Shown in pieces: positions 16,943-26,917 of a stretch of 64,000 nucleotides of DNA. Each line of letters starts with the position of its first letter. Within the stretch, counting starts at the first letter, position 1. The stretch is from contig NZ_LTAY01000019.1 of the NCBI RefSeq assembly GCF_002050515.1, positions 1-64,000 of the forward strand, read 5' to 3'. Origin of the DNA: Clostridium thermobutyricum DSM 4928. Lineage in GTDB: Bacteria > Bacillota > Clostridia > Clostridiales > Clostridiaceae. The notes under the pieces are model-generated. The model had not been told where the DNA came from. It made no database searches and saw only the letters and a list, made by a program, of their open reading frames with translations. The translations under genes were made by a program, and so were the position numbers.

Positions 16943-18301
16943 TTACCAAAGTTTTTGAATGTATCCCTTTGAGTGAAGATACTTTCTATAATTTATCATA
17001 GCAGTATAAGTTGCAAGAATATAGAAGTTATTATCTTTAGAAGCTTTAATCATTTCAGTAAGTTTTTCATAATCAGCTTCAATTTTAAAGTTTTCTTCAT
17101 TTAAACCAGCAATTTTAAGTCTTACTGCCATATCATACATTCTCATTCCAGAAATAAATACATCATTTATAGGTAGAGTATTAAGTTTTTCAAAGTCAAC
17201 ATCCCAAATCCAAGAAACATCTCTACCATCTGCATAGTTATCATTTAGCATGAAAAGACATGAGAAATCTTTTTTATTTAAGCAAAGAGTATCAAGTGCT
17301 TGATTATATCCAGCAGGATTCTTAACAAGTATAATTTTAGCTTGTTTATCTTCAATATTTATAACTTCTTGTCTACCAAAACTAGAATCTTGTTTACTTA
17401 AAGATTTTAAGATAGCTTCAGTTGGCATACCTAATTCTTTAGCCATAGAATATGCACAAAGCCCATTATAAATATTATAAACACCAGCTTGGCTTATTTT
17501 AACAATATCTTCATTAATCATAACCTCTGAACTATCAGTTTCTAAGTTTAATATTTCTTTTACTGAATATTTAAGTGGACTACGTTTATATCCGCAACTA
17601 GGACAATAAAAATCTCCAAGATGGTTATAAGTTATGTAGTTATATTCATAAGGAGCTTTACAAAACTTACAGAACTTAGCATCTGCATTTACATCAAGTT
17701 TAACTCCCTCTTTTACAGGAACAGAAAATCCATAGAATGAAGTTTCGTTAGGAATATCTAAATTTCCTAAAAGAGATTCATCACCATTTAAAATAAGTTT
17801 TGTTTTTGGAGTTTTTACTATACCTTCCATTATTTTTGAAAGAGTTGTATAAACTTCACCATATCTATCTAATTGATCACGGAATAGATTAGTGATAGTA
17901 AGAAGTTCTGGCTTTATATGTTCAGTTATGAACTTAACATTAGCTTCATCAACCTCAATTATTGCAAAAGCTCTTTTATTTGATTTACCAAATTTAAAAT
18001 TGTCAACAAAACAAGCAACTATTCCGGCATACATATTAGCACCAGTATTATTAGTAATAACTCTACAACCACTTTCTTTTAATATGTTATAAATCATACT
18101 AGTTGTAGTAGTTTTTCCGTTAGTTCCTGTAATAAGTACAACTTTATAATCCTTAGCTACAGTTTTTAATATTTTTTTATCAAGTTTTAAAGCAACTCTT
18201 CCAGGAAAAGTACTTCCACCTTTTAAAAAGTTCTTTGATAGGAAAAGAACTAATTTACCTGCAAGTATGCTTATAATAGATTTTATATTAATAATATTCA
18301 C
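16943..18301 (-). CDS. murT: Lipid II isoglutaminyl synthase, Mur ligase subunit MurT
   Basis: About 452 residues. The N-terminal part has a membrane-proximal stretch and FLKGGSTFPG, then the Mur ligase P-loop VLITGTNGKTTTT, and a Cys4 zinc-ribbon insertion CKFC...CPSC near the middle, diagnostic of MurT. The C-terminal DUF1727 region includes NDNYADGRDVSWIWDVDFE. With GatD it amidates lipid II. The start is uncertain: GTG at 18301 sits close behind AAGGA and matches the family N-terminus, whereas the ATG at 18328 has no RBS. Confidence 0.93.
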   Translation of the reverse strand: MNIINIKSIISILAGKLVLFLSKNFLKGGSTFPGRVALKLDKKILKTVAKDYKVVLITGTNGKTTTTSMIYNILKESGCRVITNNTGANMYAGIVACFVDNFKFGKSNKRAFAIIEVDEANVKFITEHIKPELLTITNLFRDQLDRYGEVYTTLSKIMEGIVKTPKTKLILNGDESLLGNLDIPNETSFYGFSVPVKEGVKLDVNADAKFCKFCKAPYEYNYITYNHLGDFYCPSCGYKRSPLKYSVKEILNLETDSSEVMINEDIVKISQAGVYNIYNGLCAYSMAKELGMPTEAILKSLSKQDSSFGRQEVINIEDKQAKIILVKNPAGYNQALDTLCLNKKDFSCLFMLNDNYADGRDVSWIWDVDFEKLNTLPINDVFISGMRMYDMAVRLKIAGLNEENFKIEADYEKLTEMIKASKDNNFYILATYTAMINYRKYLHSKGYIQKLW

Positions 18302-18488
18302 CGTCCTTACTTTAATAAGTATTACCATTAATAATAAAAAAATATGATTATTTTTTTAAAATCTAAATATATATTAACTCTTATGTATATAGATTTCAAT
18401 TAAAATAAACATTAAAAACTTATTAAGTGTAGAATTATTAACAAAATTTTGATAATATGAATAATATAAGGAGAAAATAGGGGGAGTT

Positions 18489-20195
18489 ATGAGTAATTTT
18501 ATAGAGGGTTATAAAAATCTTATTAAGAAAAAACCATATTTAGAAAGTGTATTTACAATATCAGGAGTATGTATATTTGCATTTTTAACTGCTTATATAT
18601 GTAAAGTTTATTCTACAGAGGATGTAAAGGATACAAATTTAGTATTAAATGAAGAAGAAAGAAATTATTATGAAGGAAACTATGATGAAGCAATAGAAGA
18701 ATTAAAGAAGAAAGAAGAAAAAGAAGATTGGCCAATTTCACTTATGAAACAAAGTAAAATTCAAGCAGTGAAAGGAGATATATTAGAGTCTAATTCTTTA
18801 GCTGAAAAGGCGTATATTCAAAGTAGAATTTCATTAGATGAAAATAGAAAATTAAAAAACAAAGATGAAGTAGCTAAACTGCTTAATGACATAAGCTTTA
18901 CATATATTATGAATGGTGAAGTTTCAAGAGGAATAGAATTTGGAGAATTACTTTTAGATGAATATAGTGATAATGAAAATTTGAAAAAAACTCTTGCAAC
19001 AGCTTATTTAGCTAATGGAGAGAATGAAAAATCTATAGAAATTTTAAATTCAATAGATATAAATAAAAAAGATAGTTATGAATTAAGTGAACTTGGAGAA
19101 TTATATTTAATTTCAGGAGATTATAAAAAGGCTATTGAATTATTAAAAATAGCGTATAAAGAAGATAATACTAATGTAAATATTTTAGCTATATTAAAGG
19201 AATATAGTGAAAATAAAAATTTAAGAGCTTTTTTAGAAGAAAATGAAAAGGATAGCATAAATAATATATTTTTAGCACAAATAAATTTATATGATGAAAA
19301 GCTACATGATGATTCAATAATTAGAATAAATAAAATAGAAGATGAATCTCTTTTAAAGAAAGTATTAGAGTTGCAAGTAAGTGAAAAAGATTCTGATGAA
19401 GATAGAAGTAGTATCTTGCTAAAAGAGATAGAAGAAGAGTACAATGAAACTTATGGTGGTGCATATGTTCTTTCAAGAATTAATATAAAAAATGGAAATA
19501 TAGAAGATGGAATTCATTATGGAAATAAGACAATAGAATTTAATGAAAATTTTGGAAAAGCATATGGTATTTTATTTTCCGAGGCTCTTAAAAATAGTGA
19601 TAATATAGCAGATTCTATAGGAACTTATTTAAGAGAAGGGCTAGAAAAAAGTCCGTATAGTGTTCAATTAATAAAAGAAATAGCTAATTATTATAAAGAA
19701 AAAGGAGAACTTTTAATTAGTTATAATTACTACAAAATTGCTAGTAAATTAGAACCTTATAATGCTAGTAATCATATAAATCAATCTATATTAGAAGGGA
19801 AGCTTGAAGATGTTTCTGTAGCAAAAAATACAATAGAAGATGCAATAAATATAGATAAGGAAAATAGTGATTTATACAATTTTTTAGGAGTAATTTATTT
19901 AGAAACTGAAAATAGTGAGGAAGCTATAAAAAATATTAGAAAAGCATATGAATTAAATAATGATAATATAAAAGCATTAAATAATGCTGCTGTTTATTAT
20001 ACTAGATATGAAAAAAATATATTTAGAGCAAAAGAAAATATTGATTCAGCAAAAGATATGATAAATGATAATGTTGAATTAAAATTAAAAGAAACAATAC
20101 TTAAAAATCAATCTCTTATAAATAAAACATATGAAGAAGTACAAAATTCAGATAGTGATAATTTTGAAATTGAAAATTTAGAACTATTAATATAA
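18489..20195 (+). CDS. Membrane-anchored TPR protein
   Basis: 568 residues: a short cytoplasmic start, one membrane segment (about residues 20-40), then a long acidic helical region with repeated tetratricopeptide-like units, for example AIELLKIAYKEDNTNVNILA and DLYNFLGVIYLETENSEEAIKNIRKAYELNNDNIKAL near the end. RBS GGGGGAG. It is divergent from murT. Probably a protein-interaction scaffold at the envelope; nothing in the sequence gives a specific partner. Confidence 0.78.
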   Translation: MSNFIEGYKNLIKKKPYLESVFTISGVCIFAFLTAYICKVYSTEDVKDTNLVLNEEERNYYEGNYDEAIEELKKKEEKEDWPISLMKQSKIQAVKGDILESNSLAEKAYIQSRISLDENRKLKNKDEVAKLLNDISFTYIMNGEVSRGIEFGELLLDEYSDNENLKKTLATAYLANGENEKSIEILNSIDINKKDSYELSELGELYLISGDYKKAIELLKIAYKEDNTNVNILAILKEYSENKNLRAFLEENEKDSINNIFLAQINLYDEKLHDDSIIRINKIEDESLLKKVLELQVSEKDSDEDRSSILLKEIEEEYNETYGGAYVLSRINIKNGNIEDGIHYGNKTIEFNENFGKAYGILFSEALKNSDNIADSIGTYLREGLEKSPYSVQLIKEIANYYKEKGELLISYNYYKIASKLEPYNASNHINQSILEGKLEDVSVAKNTIEDAINIDKENSDLYNFLGVIYLETENSEEAIKNIRKAYELNNDNIKALNNAAVYYTRYEKNIFRAKENIDSAKDMINDNVELKLKETILKNQSLINKTYEEVQNSDSDNFEIENLELLI

Positions 20196-20285
20196 TTTTA
20201 GTTTAAAAATAACAAAAAATATTTGAAAAAATAATATAGCTAATGGTAGAGATTGTTAACAGTTAAAGAAGAGGAGTGTATAGTA

Positions 20286-21260
20286 ATGTATCCAATAAGA
20301 TTTGAAAACTTATACTATGATAAAATCTGGGGGGGAAGAGATTTTGAAAATTTTAGAGATAATGTTCCAGATGGACTTATAGGAGAAAGTTGGGATATTG
20401 CATGTCATAGAAACGGTACTGGTGTTATAGAAAATGGAAGACTTAAAGGAATGAAATTTGATGAGCTTATTTATAAATATGGAAAAGAAGTTTTAGGTGA
20501 TAAATTAAATACAGGAAAATTTCCTTTATTAATAAAACTTATAAATTCAAATGATAAGTTATCAGTACAAGTTCATCCAGATAATGAATACGCAGTGAAA
20601 GATAATGATTTAGGAAAAACTGAAGCATGGTATGTTGTAGATGCGAAAGAAGATGCAACATTAATTGTTGGAACTAAAGATTGTGATAAGAAAATTTTTG
20701 AACAAGCCTTAAAAGATGGAAATTTAAGTCCATATCTAAATAAGATAAATGTAAAAAAAGGCGATATGTTTTATGTGAAAAGTGGATTAGTTCATGCTAT
20801 ATGTGAAGGTGTAGTAATAGCTGAAATCCAACAAAATAGTGATACTACTTATAGAGTATATGATTATAATAGAGGAAGAGAAATCCATGTAGAAAAAGCA
20901 TTAGATGTTATAGACTTTAATTTAAAAAGTGAAAATATTAAAGGTATTACTATTCATAAAGAAGGATATGATAAAACTATTCTTTGTTTAGGAGAATTTT
21001 TCACAATTCAAAAATATGAAATAGATAAAGAAGTAATTGAGGAAAGTGATAGAAATAGATTCTTTTTATTTACATGTGTAGATGGTGCTGGAGTGGTAGA
21101 AGGAAATGGAGAAGTTTTAAATATTAAAAAAGGTGATAGTTTCTTGATACCCGCTTATTTAGGAGAGTATAAATTAAAAGGAAAATTTACTTTACTAAAA
21201 AGTTATGTACCAGATATAGAAGAAGAAAAAAATAAAATTTTAAATGAAGTTATAAAGTAA
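20286..21260 (+). CDS. manA: Mannose-6-phosphate isomerase, class I
   Basis: 324-residue cupin-fold isomerase interconverting mannose 6-phosphate and fructose 6-phosphate. Zinc-ligand motifs are VQVHPDNEYA, the Glu in KTEAWYVVDA and the His in SGLVHAICEGVVIAEIQQNSDTTYRVYD. I start at ATG 20286, which follows GAGGAGTG; the open frame extends 33 bases further but the family begins with YPIRFENLYYDKIWGG. It ends in a strong terminator. Confidence 0.95.
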   Translation: MYPIRFENLYYDKIWGGRDFENFRDNVPDGLIGESWDIACHRNGTGVIENGRLKGMKFDELIYKYGKEVLGDKLNTGKFPLLIKLINSNDKLSVQVHPDNEYAVKDNDLGKTEAWYVVDAKEDATLIVGTKDCDKKIFEQALKDGNLSPYLNKINVKKGDMFYVKSGLVHAICEGVVIAEIQQNSDTTYRVYDYNRGREIHVEKALDVIDFNLKSENIKGITIHKEGYDKTILCLGEFFTIQKYEIDKEVIEESDRNRFFLFTCVDGAGVVEGNGEVLNIKKGDSFLIPAYLGEYKLKGKFTLLKSYVPDIEEEKNKILNEVIK

Positions 21261-21296
21261 AAAAATAGGGCTATTTAATAATAGCCCTATTTTTAT
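21261..21296 (+). terminator. Terminator after manA
   Basis: AATAGGGCTATT / AATAGCCCTATT stem with a short loop and a TTTTT run. Confidence 0.9.
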
Positions 21297-21323
21297 AAAA
21301 ACTTTATTGGGGGATGAGAAAAT

Positions 21324-22460
21324 ATGAGAAAAAAAATAAGGAAGATATGCTTAGTAGTAGTTATTTTAGCATTAGGAGTTATATATTTTAATAGTTTTGA
21401 AGATAAGAAGGGAATTAAGGTTACTAAATTTGATAATTTATATAATGAAGAAAGCATAAAAATATTTTATGAGCATATAAGAGATAAAACAAAAATTAAT
21501 GAGAAAATAACTAAATTAGAAGAAACTTATTCTGTAAAAGAAATTAGTAATAAGGAAGATAATGAATTAGATAAAATATTAAAAACAACAGATATATTAA
21601 AAAATATTGGTGATTGTGATGATATTGAGGAAACAAAATATTTAAATGGATATGATATTTTAAGTAGTAAGTCTGCAAATAAAAGAAAAATATCTAAAAG
21701 AGATTCAGCAATAATTCAAAGAGATTTGATTTTAGCATTAGGATATGAAAGTAGGATAGGAATATTTAAAAAAGAAAAACCTCAATTTGAAAAAAATCCA
21801 GAATATTATATAGTCGAATATTGGAGTCCTGAGTTTAATAAATGGATACTTATTGATTTTGAGAAAAGAGGATATTTGAAAAAAGGTGATAAGCCTTTAG
21901 GAGCTATAGAGCTTTTAGAGGAAAAGGGAAAGGATTATCATTTTTATGGTAATTATAAAAGTAAAGATTATAAAAGAGATATAAAAGAATATCTTTCTTC
22001 TTATACTATTGCAATAGATAATACAGTAGAAAGAAAAGAGAGTAATTGTTTTATAACATATATTAAAAGTAATAAAGACATAGATTTACTTGCTAAAGGA
22101 GAATATTTACCACCTACAATATTTACTGAAAACGGATTTTTATATGAGAAATCACCATGGAATGAATATAAAAAAGATGACAAGAATACTTATATAATTC
22201 TTATGAAAAAAGATTTTGATGAAGATGAAAAAAATCTTACAAAAGAAGAATTAGATATAGAAAAAAATAAATTTATTCTTGGCGCATTTAAGAATGGAAA
22301 AGTGATTAAAAAATATAAATTAAAGCTAGATGATGGTGAATTTAAAGATATAAATGATTCATATACAGAAATAATTTTAAAAAAAGGATTAAATAAAATT
22401 CAAATTTCAGAAAATGGAAAAGAGATAAATTCAACAATAGAAATAAATAGAGAAAAATAA
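21324..22460 (+). CDS. Transglutaminase-like protein, probably non-catalytic
   Basis: 378-residue protein with an N-terminal membrane anchor (residues 7-23) and a Lys/Glu-rich extracellular part. The stretch RDLILALGYESRIGIF followed by EYYIVEYWSPEFNKWILIDFE resembles the core of transglutaminase-like domains (helix, GxxxR, strand, W-x-x-x-D). No Cys is found at the usual helix start and the strand His is replaced by Tyr, so the triad looks lost. The last 100 residues are beta-rich. Function unknown; the call is tentative. RBS GGGGGATG. Confidence 0.45.
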   Translation: MRKKIRKICLVVVILALGVIYFNSFEDKKGIKVTKFDNLYNEESIKIFYEHIRDKTKINEKITKLEETYSVKEISNKEDNELDKILKTTDILKNIGDCDDIEETKYLNGYDILSSKSANKRKISKRDSAIIQRDLILALGYESRIGIFKKEKPQFEKNPEYYIVEYWSPEFNKWILIDFEKRGYLKKGDKPLGAIELLEEKGKDYHFYGNYKSKDYKRDIKEYLSSYTIAIDNTVERKESNCFITYIKSNKDIDLLAKGEYLPPTIFTENGFLYEKSPWNEYKKDDKNTYIILMKKDFDEDEKNLTKEELDIEKNKFILGAFKNGKVIKKYKLKLDDGEFKDINDSYTEIILKKGLNKIQISENGKEINSTIEINREK

Positions 22461-22567
22461 ATATTAAATTAATAAAAATAATTTGAATTTTTATTTAATA
22501 TAGACAAGATTTTGTTCAAGAATTATAATTTAATAGTCAGATAAAAAATTAAGTAGGGGGAAAATAG

Positions 22568-23428
22568 GTGGGGATAGATTTTATATTAATACTTAAAGCT
22601 ATTGTAATTGGGATAGTAGAGGGAATGACTGAGTTTGTTCCTGTATCATCTACTGGACATATGATATTAGCAGGAAGCCTTATAGATTTTAGAGGAGAAT
22701 TTGCTGATATGTTTACAGTAGTAATACAATTAGGAGCAATACTTGCAGTTGTTGTTTTATACTGGAAAAAAATTAGTAGCAGTATAGTAGAATTCTTCAA
22801 ATATATCTTTACAAAAGGTAGAGAAGGAAAAACAGGTTTTAGATTTGGAATAAATGTAATAGTTGGTTCAATACCAGCAGCATTTGTTGGTTTTCTACTT
22901 CATGATGCAATAAAAGGACTTTTTAATCCACAATCTGTTATAGTTGGATTTATAGTTGGTGGTGTATTACTTTTAGTAATTGAAAATATTTATAGAAAAA
23001 AGAAACCAGAAGCAAGAGATATAGATGAAATCACTCCAAAGCAAGCACTTATAGTAGGAATAGCTCAATGTTTTGCAATGTGGCCAGGAATGTCAAGAAG
23101 TGCATCAACTATTATGGGGGGATGGATTGCAAAATTATCAACTCCAATTGCAGCAGAATTTTCATTTTTCTTAGCAATTCCAGCTATGGTTGGTTCAACA
23201 GGATTAGATTTATTTAAATTTGATTTTTCAATAATGAATACTTCTATGTGGATTGCTTTAGCAGTAGGATTTGTAGTAGCATTTATTGTTGCTTTAGTAG
23301 TTATGGATAAGTTTGTTTCTTATTTAAAGAAGAAACCAATGCAAGTATTTGCTATTTACAGAATAATAGTTGGTATATTACTTGCAGCTCTTGTATTTGC
23401 TAAGATTATAACTTTACCAGCACTTTAA
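22568..23428 (+). CDS. uppP: Undecaprenyl-diphosphatase UppP (BacA)
   Basis: 286-residue polytopic membrane phosphatase that recycles undecaprenyl pyrophosphate for peptidoglycan and other wall polymers; overexpression of the family confers bacitracin resistance. Signature blocks are EGMTEFVPVSSTGHM near residue 18 and the WPGMSRSASTIMGG block near residue 175. The start is GTG with AGGGGGA at good spacing. It has its own terminator. Confidence 0.95.
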   Translation: MGIDFILILKAIVIGIVEGMTEFVPVSSTGHMILAGSLIDFRGEFADMFTVVIQLGAILAVVVLYWKKISSSIVEFFKYIFTKGREGKTGFRFGINVIVGSIPAAFVGFLLHDAIKGLFNPQSVIVGFIVGGVLLLVIENIYRKKKPEARDIDEITPKQALIVGIAQCFAMWPGMSRSASTIMGGWIAKLSTPIAAEFSFFLAIPAMVGSTGLDLFKFDFSIMNTSMWIALAVGFVVAFIVALVVMDKFVSYLKKKPMQVFAIYRIIVGILLAALVFAKIITLPAL

Positions 23429-23433
23429 TTTAT

Positions 23434-23470
23434 AAATCTAGTTAGTTTATCTAACTAGATTTATTTTTTT
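23434..23470 (+). terminator. Terminator after uppP
   Basis: 12-bp stem AAATCTAGTTAG / CTAACTAGATTT with a TTTAT loop and a T run. Confidence 0.9.
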
Positions 23471-23797
23471 ATAAAAAATTAAGAATTAAATCAATTTATA
23501 TTTAAAATGAATATTTATAAAACATAAAACATATAATTTTCAAGAAAAAAGTTATAATTATTATTAAGAAAAGTATTGGAAAATAGTTGTAAAAGTATTT
23601 AGAAAAATAATATTTAAATATAAAGAGGAAAGTAAAAAATAACTTTTATAAAAAGGATAAATATGGTATTATAAAAAGAGAAGAAAATTAAAATTTTTCT
23701 AAAATTACCAAATTTTATATGTGGTGAATAGTTAAAATTTTTAAAAACAATTGTCAGAATATTTAAAAAACAGTTGGGTATAAGGGGGAATTGTAGA
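23471..23797 (+). other. Long AT-rich region upstream of pfk
   Basis: About 330 bases without a supported gene, riboswitch or strong hairpin. It presumably carries the pfk promoter; several TATAAT-like sequences occur (for example near 23665) but none with a convincing -35 box. The RBS TAAGGGGGAATTG lies at its end. Confidence 0.4.
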
Positions 23798-24898
23798 ATG
23801 AATAACGGTGTAAAAAAAATTGCACTATTAACTGGAGGTGGAGATTGTCCTGGACTTAATGCGGTAATAAGGGCAGTTACTAGATCTGCTATCTTAAATC
23901 ATGGATTAGAAGTAATCGGATATAAATTTGGTTATAGAGGTCTTTATAATAATGATTTTGTGAACCTTAATTTAGAAAATGTATCAGGAATACTTCATAG
24001 AGGTGGAACTATACTTTATAGTTCAAATAAAGATAATTTATTTGATTATCAAGTTGAAGAAAATGGAGTTAAAGTTAAAAAAGATGTTTCAGATGTCGCA
24101 GTTGAAAATCTTAAAAAAGAAGGTGTAGATGTATTAGTAGTAATAGGTGGAGATGGAACACTTACATCAGCTAGAGATTTTTCAAGAAAAGGAATAAAAG
24201 TTATAGGAGTTCCTAAAACTATTGATAACGATTTAGCATCAACTGATGTTACATTTGGATTTAATACTGCAATAGATGTTGCAACTGAAGCTTTAGATAG
24301 GCTACATACAACTGCAGAATCTCATCATAGAATAATGATATGTGAAGTTATGGGAAGAGGAGCAGGGTGGATAGCATTAGAATCAGGTATAGCTGGTTCA
24401 TCTGACGTAATATTACTTCCGGAAATACCATATGATATTAATAAAATTGTAGATAAAATAAATGAAAGAAAAGAAGAGGGAAAACCATTCACTATAATTA
24501 CTGTAGCAGAAGGAGCAAAACCTAAGGATGGAGAAGTGGTGGTATCTAAAATTGTAGAAGATAGCCCAGATCCAATAAGATTAGGTGGAATAGGAAATAA
24601 ACTTGCAGAAGATTTAGAGAAAATAATAAAAGAAAATGAAGTTAGATGTACAGTTTTAGGACATGTACAAAGAGGTGGAAATACTTCAACTTATGATAGA
24701 ATACTTTCAACAAGATATGGAGTTGGAGCAGTAGAATTAATTGAAAAAGGACTATTTGGAAATATGGTTTGCTTAAAAGGGGATAAATTATCTTATGATA
24801 GTTTAGAAAATGTAATTGGTCAAAAAACCAAAAATGTAGAAAAAGATTGTGAACTTGTAAAAACTGCAAAAGCAATAGGAATTTCTTTTGGAGATTAA
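23798..24898 (+). CDS. 6-phosphofructokinase
   Basis: 366-residue phosphofructokinase of glycolysis. The N-terminal LLTGGGDCPGLNAVIRA, IGGDGTLTSA, PKTIDNDL and MGRGAGWIALESG motifs are intact. By E. coli numbering the position-104 residue is Gly (GGDGT), which favours ATP, whereas position 124 is Lys (PKTIDND), a residue shared with pyrophosphate-dependent enzymes. This is the mixed type, not the pfkA paired with pyk, and no pyk is adjacent. The start at ATG 23798 follows AAGGGGGAATTG. Confidence 0.93.
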   Translation: MNNGVKKIALLTGGGDCPGLNAVIRAVTRSAILNHGLEVIGYKFGYRGLYNNDFVNLNLENVSGILHRGGTILYSSNKDNLFDYQVEENGVKVKKDVSDVAVENLKKEGVDVLVVIGGDGTLTSARDFSRKGIKVIGVPKTIDNDLASTDVTFGFNTAIDVATEALDRLHTTAESHHRIMICEVMGRGAGWIALESGIAGSSDVILLPEIPYDINKIVDKINERKEEGKPFTIITVAEGAKPKDGEVVVSKIVEDSPDPIRLGGIGNKLAEDLEKIIKENEVRCTVLGHVQRGGNTSTYDRILSTRYGVGAVELIEKGLFGNMVCLKGDKLSYDSLENVIGQKTKNVEKDCELVKTAKAIGISFGD

Positions 24899-24911
24899 TA
24901 TCATAATATAT

Positions 24912-24943
24912 AAAAAAGGCAAGATTAAAACTCTTGCCTTTAT
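24912..24943 (+). terminator. Terminator after pfk
   Basis: AAAGGCAAGA / TCTTGCCTTT stem with a 7-base loop. The T run is short. Confidence 0.75.
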
Positions 24944-25029
24944 ATAACAAATTTTTAAAATAGTTCAAAATTTCTGAAAATATGTTATAATAAATATAGG
25001 ACAGATAATTTTTAGAGCTGGAGGGTATT

Positions 25030-25806
25030 ATGAAGGAGATAAAAAAATATTTAGAATCAAGAATTGGTATGTATTCATTCTATTTTGAAGATTTATCTAG
25101 TGGCTTCACATATGGATACAATGAAAACGTTCAAATGGTAAGTGCAGGTTGTATGAAATTACCTATTGCAGTTTCACTTATAAAAGATGTTGAAGATGGC
25201 AATGTAACTTTTTTAGATAAAGTAAATATAGATGTAGATGATAAAGTTTATGGTACTGGAATTATCCATGAATTTAATTCAAGAGATTATACTATATTTG
25301 AATTGTTAGTTGCAATGCTTATACAGAGTGATAATACAGCAGCTAATAAAATAATAGATATAGTAGGTATCGATAAAATAAATAAAGACATAAAAGAAAT
25401 GGGATTAAAAAATACTGTCTTAAATAGAAAGACTGCTGATGAGCGTAGTAAAGTAGAAATTGAAAATTTTACGTCATCCAAAGATTTAGGAATAATTTGG
25501 AAACATCTTTATAATGGAACATTTTTAAATGAGAAAAATAGCACTATGCTTATAGATATATTAAGAAGACAACAAATAAAAAATAAACTTGCTTTATATA
25601 TTCCAGATGATCTAAAATATGAAATTTCTAGCAAGACTGGAGATAAAAAAGGAGTCGAGAATGATACAGCTTTAATACAATTATCTAAAGGAAATTTTGT
25701 ATTTACAGTATTATCCCAAGATATTCCAAACAGCGTATATGGGACAGTTACCTTAGCTAAATGTGGAAAGATGGCTTGGGATAGTATAATGAATAATTGG
25801 AATTAA
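25030..25806 (+). CDS. Class A beta-lactamase-fold protein lacking the SxxK serine
   Basis: 258 residues with the layout of class A beta-lactamase/serine hydrolases: strand YSFYFEDLSSG, then a helix start aligning with AS-x-x-K but reading S38-A-G40-C-M-K43, S100-D-N102 in LIQSDNTAAN, and K202-T-G204 in SSKTGDKKG. SDN and KTG are intact but the nucleophile position is Gly, with Cys next to it. There is no signal peptide, so it is predicted cytoplasmic, unusual for this fold. Probably not a beta-lactamase; function unknown. RBS GGAGGG. Confidence 0.8.
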   Translation: MKEIKKYLESRIGMYSFYFEDLSSGFTYGYNENVQMVSAGCMKLPIAVSLIKDVEDGNVTFLDKVNIDVDDKVYGTGIIHEFNSRDYTIFELLVAMLIQSDNTAANKIIDIVGIDKINKDIKEMGLKNTVLNRKTADERSKVEIENFTSSKDLGIIWKHLYNGTFLNEKNSTMLIDILRRQQIKNKLALYIPDDLKYEISSKTGDKKGVENDTALIQLSKGNFVFTVLSQDIPNSVYGTVTLAKCGKMAWDSIMNNWN

Positions 25807-25822
25807 AATATATTTAATTTAA

Positions 25823-25859
25823 AATAGATACAGATAAAAACATCTGTATCTATTTTTTT
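25823..25859 (+). terminator. Terminator
   Basis: 13-bp stem AATAGATACAGAT / ATCTGTATCTATT, AAAAAC loop and a T7 run. Confidence 0.9.
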
Positions 25860-25924
25860 AATAAAAATGTTCTTTAAAAAATTATAATAATAGTTTAAAA
25901 TAATTAACAGATAGGAGGTAACAA

Positions 25925-26902
25925 ATGAGAAGTTTATTAAGAAAAATAGAAAACTATCCAATAGGTATGTGTGGAACAGCTTTAGGATTCATAACTTTAA
26001 GTAATTGTTACGATAATTTAGGATTTACATATATAAAATCAATAGCATTAATTTTTGCTATAATAGCAATTTATTTAATGGTTTTAAGAGGAGTATTTTA
26101 TCCAAATAAAATTGTAGAAGAACTTAAAAATCCTGTAGCAGGAAGCTTCTATCCAACTTTTGATATGACATTGTTTTTAATATCTGCATCTACATATAGT
26201 ATTTCACCTTTATTAGGAAAAATACTTTGGATTATATCTGTAGTAGTACATGCAGCCATTTTCCTAATATTCTTAGGTTTTAGAGCAAGAAAATTTAGAT
26301 TAGAATATTTATTTCCAAGTTGGTTTATTATTTTAGTTGGAATGATAACAGGAACTATTGCAGGAAAAGATATGGGATATCCTACTGTATCAAAAATATT
26401 ATTTTTAGTAGGACTAGTGCTTTATTTTGTGGCTTGGCCATTTGTACTTTATAGATTATTTAAAAGAAGAGATATTAAAGAAAATGACATGGCTACAATT
26501 GGAGTTTTAGCAGCTCCGGCAAGTCTTTGTATATTAGGATATTTTGCTTTAACAGATAATCCTAATATTTATTTACTAGGCATATTATTTATAACATCAA
26601 TATTTAATTTAATATATGTATATATAAAAATGCCAAGATGCTTTAATAAAAAATTTGATGGTATACTAGCTGCATTTACTTTCCCACTTGCAATAAGCAA
26701 TTTGGCTATTTTAAGAGTAGCGAGTTTTGCAGATTTTATGGGATATAGTACATGGGGAGTAATTCTTAGAGGAGCAGGAATTGCAGAATTAGTAATATCA
26801 ACTGTTGTTATAGCTTATGTAATAATAAACTTTATAATATTATTTATAAAAGCTATAATTAGTAGTAAAAATAATAAAGAAAATTTAAAAACTGAAAATT
26901 AA
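25925..26902 (+). CDS. TDT family transporter (TehA/SLAC1-like)
   Basis: 325-residue membrane protein with about ten hydrophobic segments of the tellurite-resistance/dicarboxylate transporter family. The N-terminal block ENYPIGMCGTALGFITLSN and GSFYPTFDM are typical. Relatives move C4-dicarboxylates, sulfite or other anions, or act as anion channels; the substrate cannot be assigned. RBS ATAGGAGGT. It lies just upstream of the pyrimidine operon but that operon has its own promoter and leader. Confidence 0.85.
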   Translation: MRSLLRKIENYPIGMCGTALGFITLSNCYDNLGFTYIKSIALIFAIIAIYLMVLRGVFYPNKIVEELKNPVAGSFYPTFDMTLFLISASTYSISPLLGKILWIISVVVHAAIFLIFLGFRARKFRLEYLFPSWFIILVGMITGTIAGKDMGYPTVSKILFLVGLVLYFVAWPFVLYRLFKRRDIKENDMATIGVLAAPASLCILGYFALTDNPNIYLLGILFITSIFNLIYVYIKMPRCFNKKFDGILAAFTFPLAISNLAILRVASFADFMGYSTWGVILRGAGIAELVISTVVIAYVIINFIILFIKAIISSKNNKENLKTEN

Positions 26903-26917
26903 GAGATAAACAAAATA

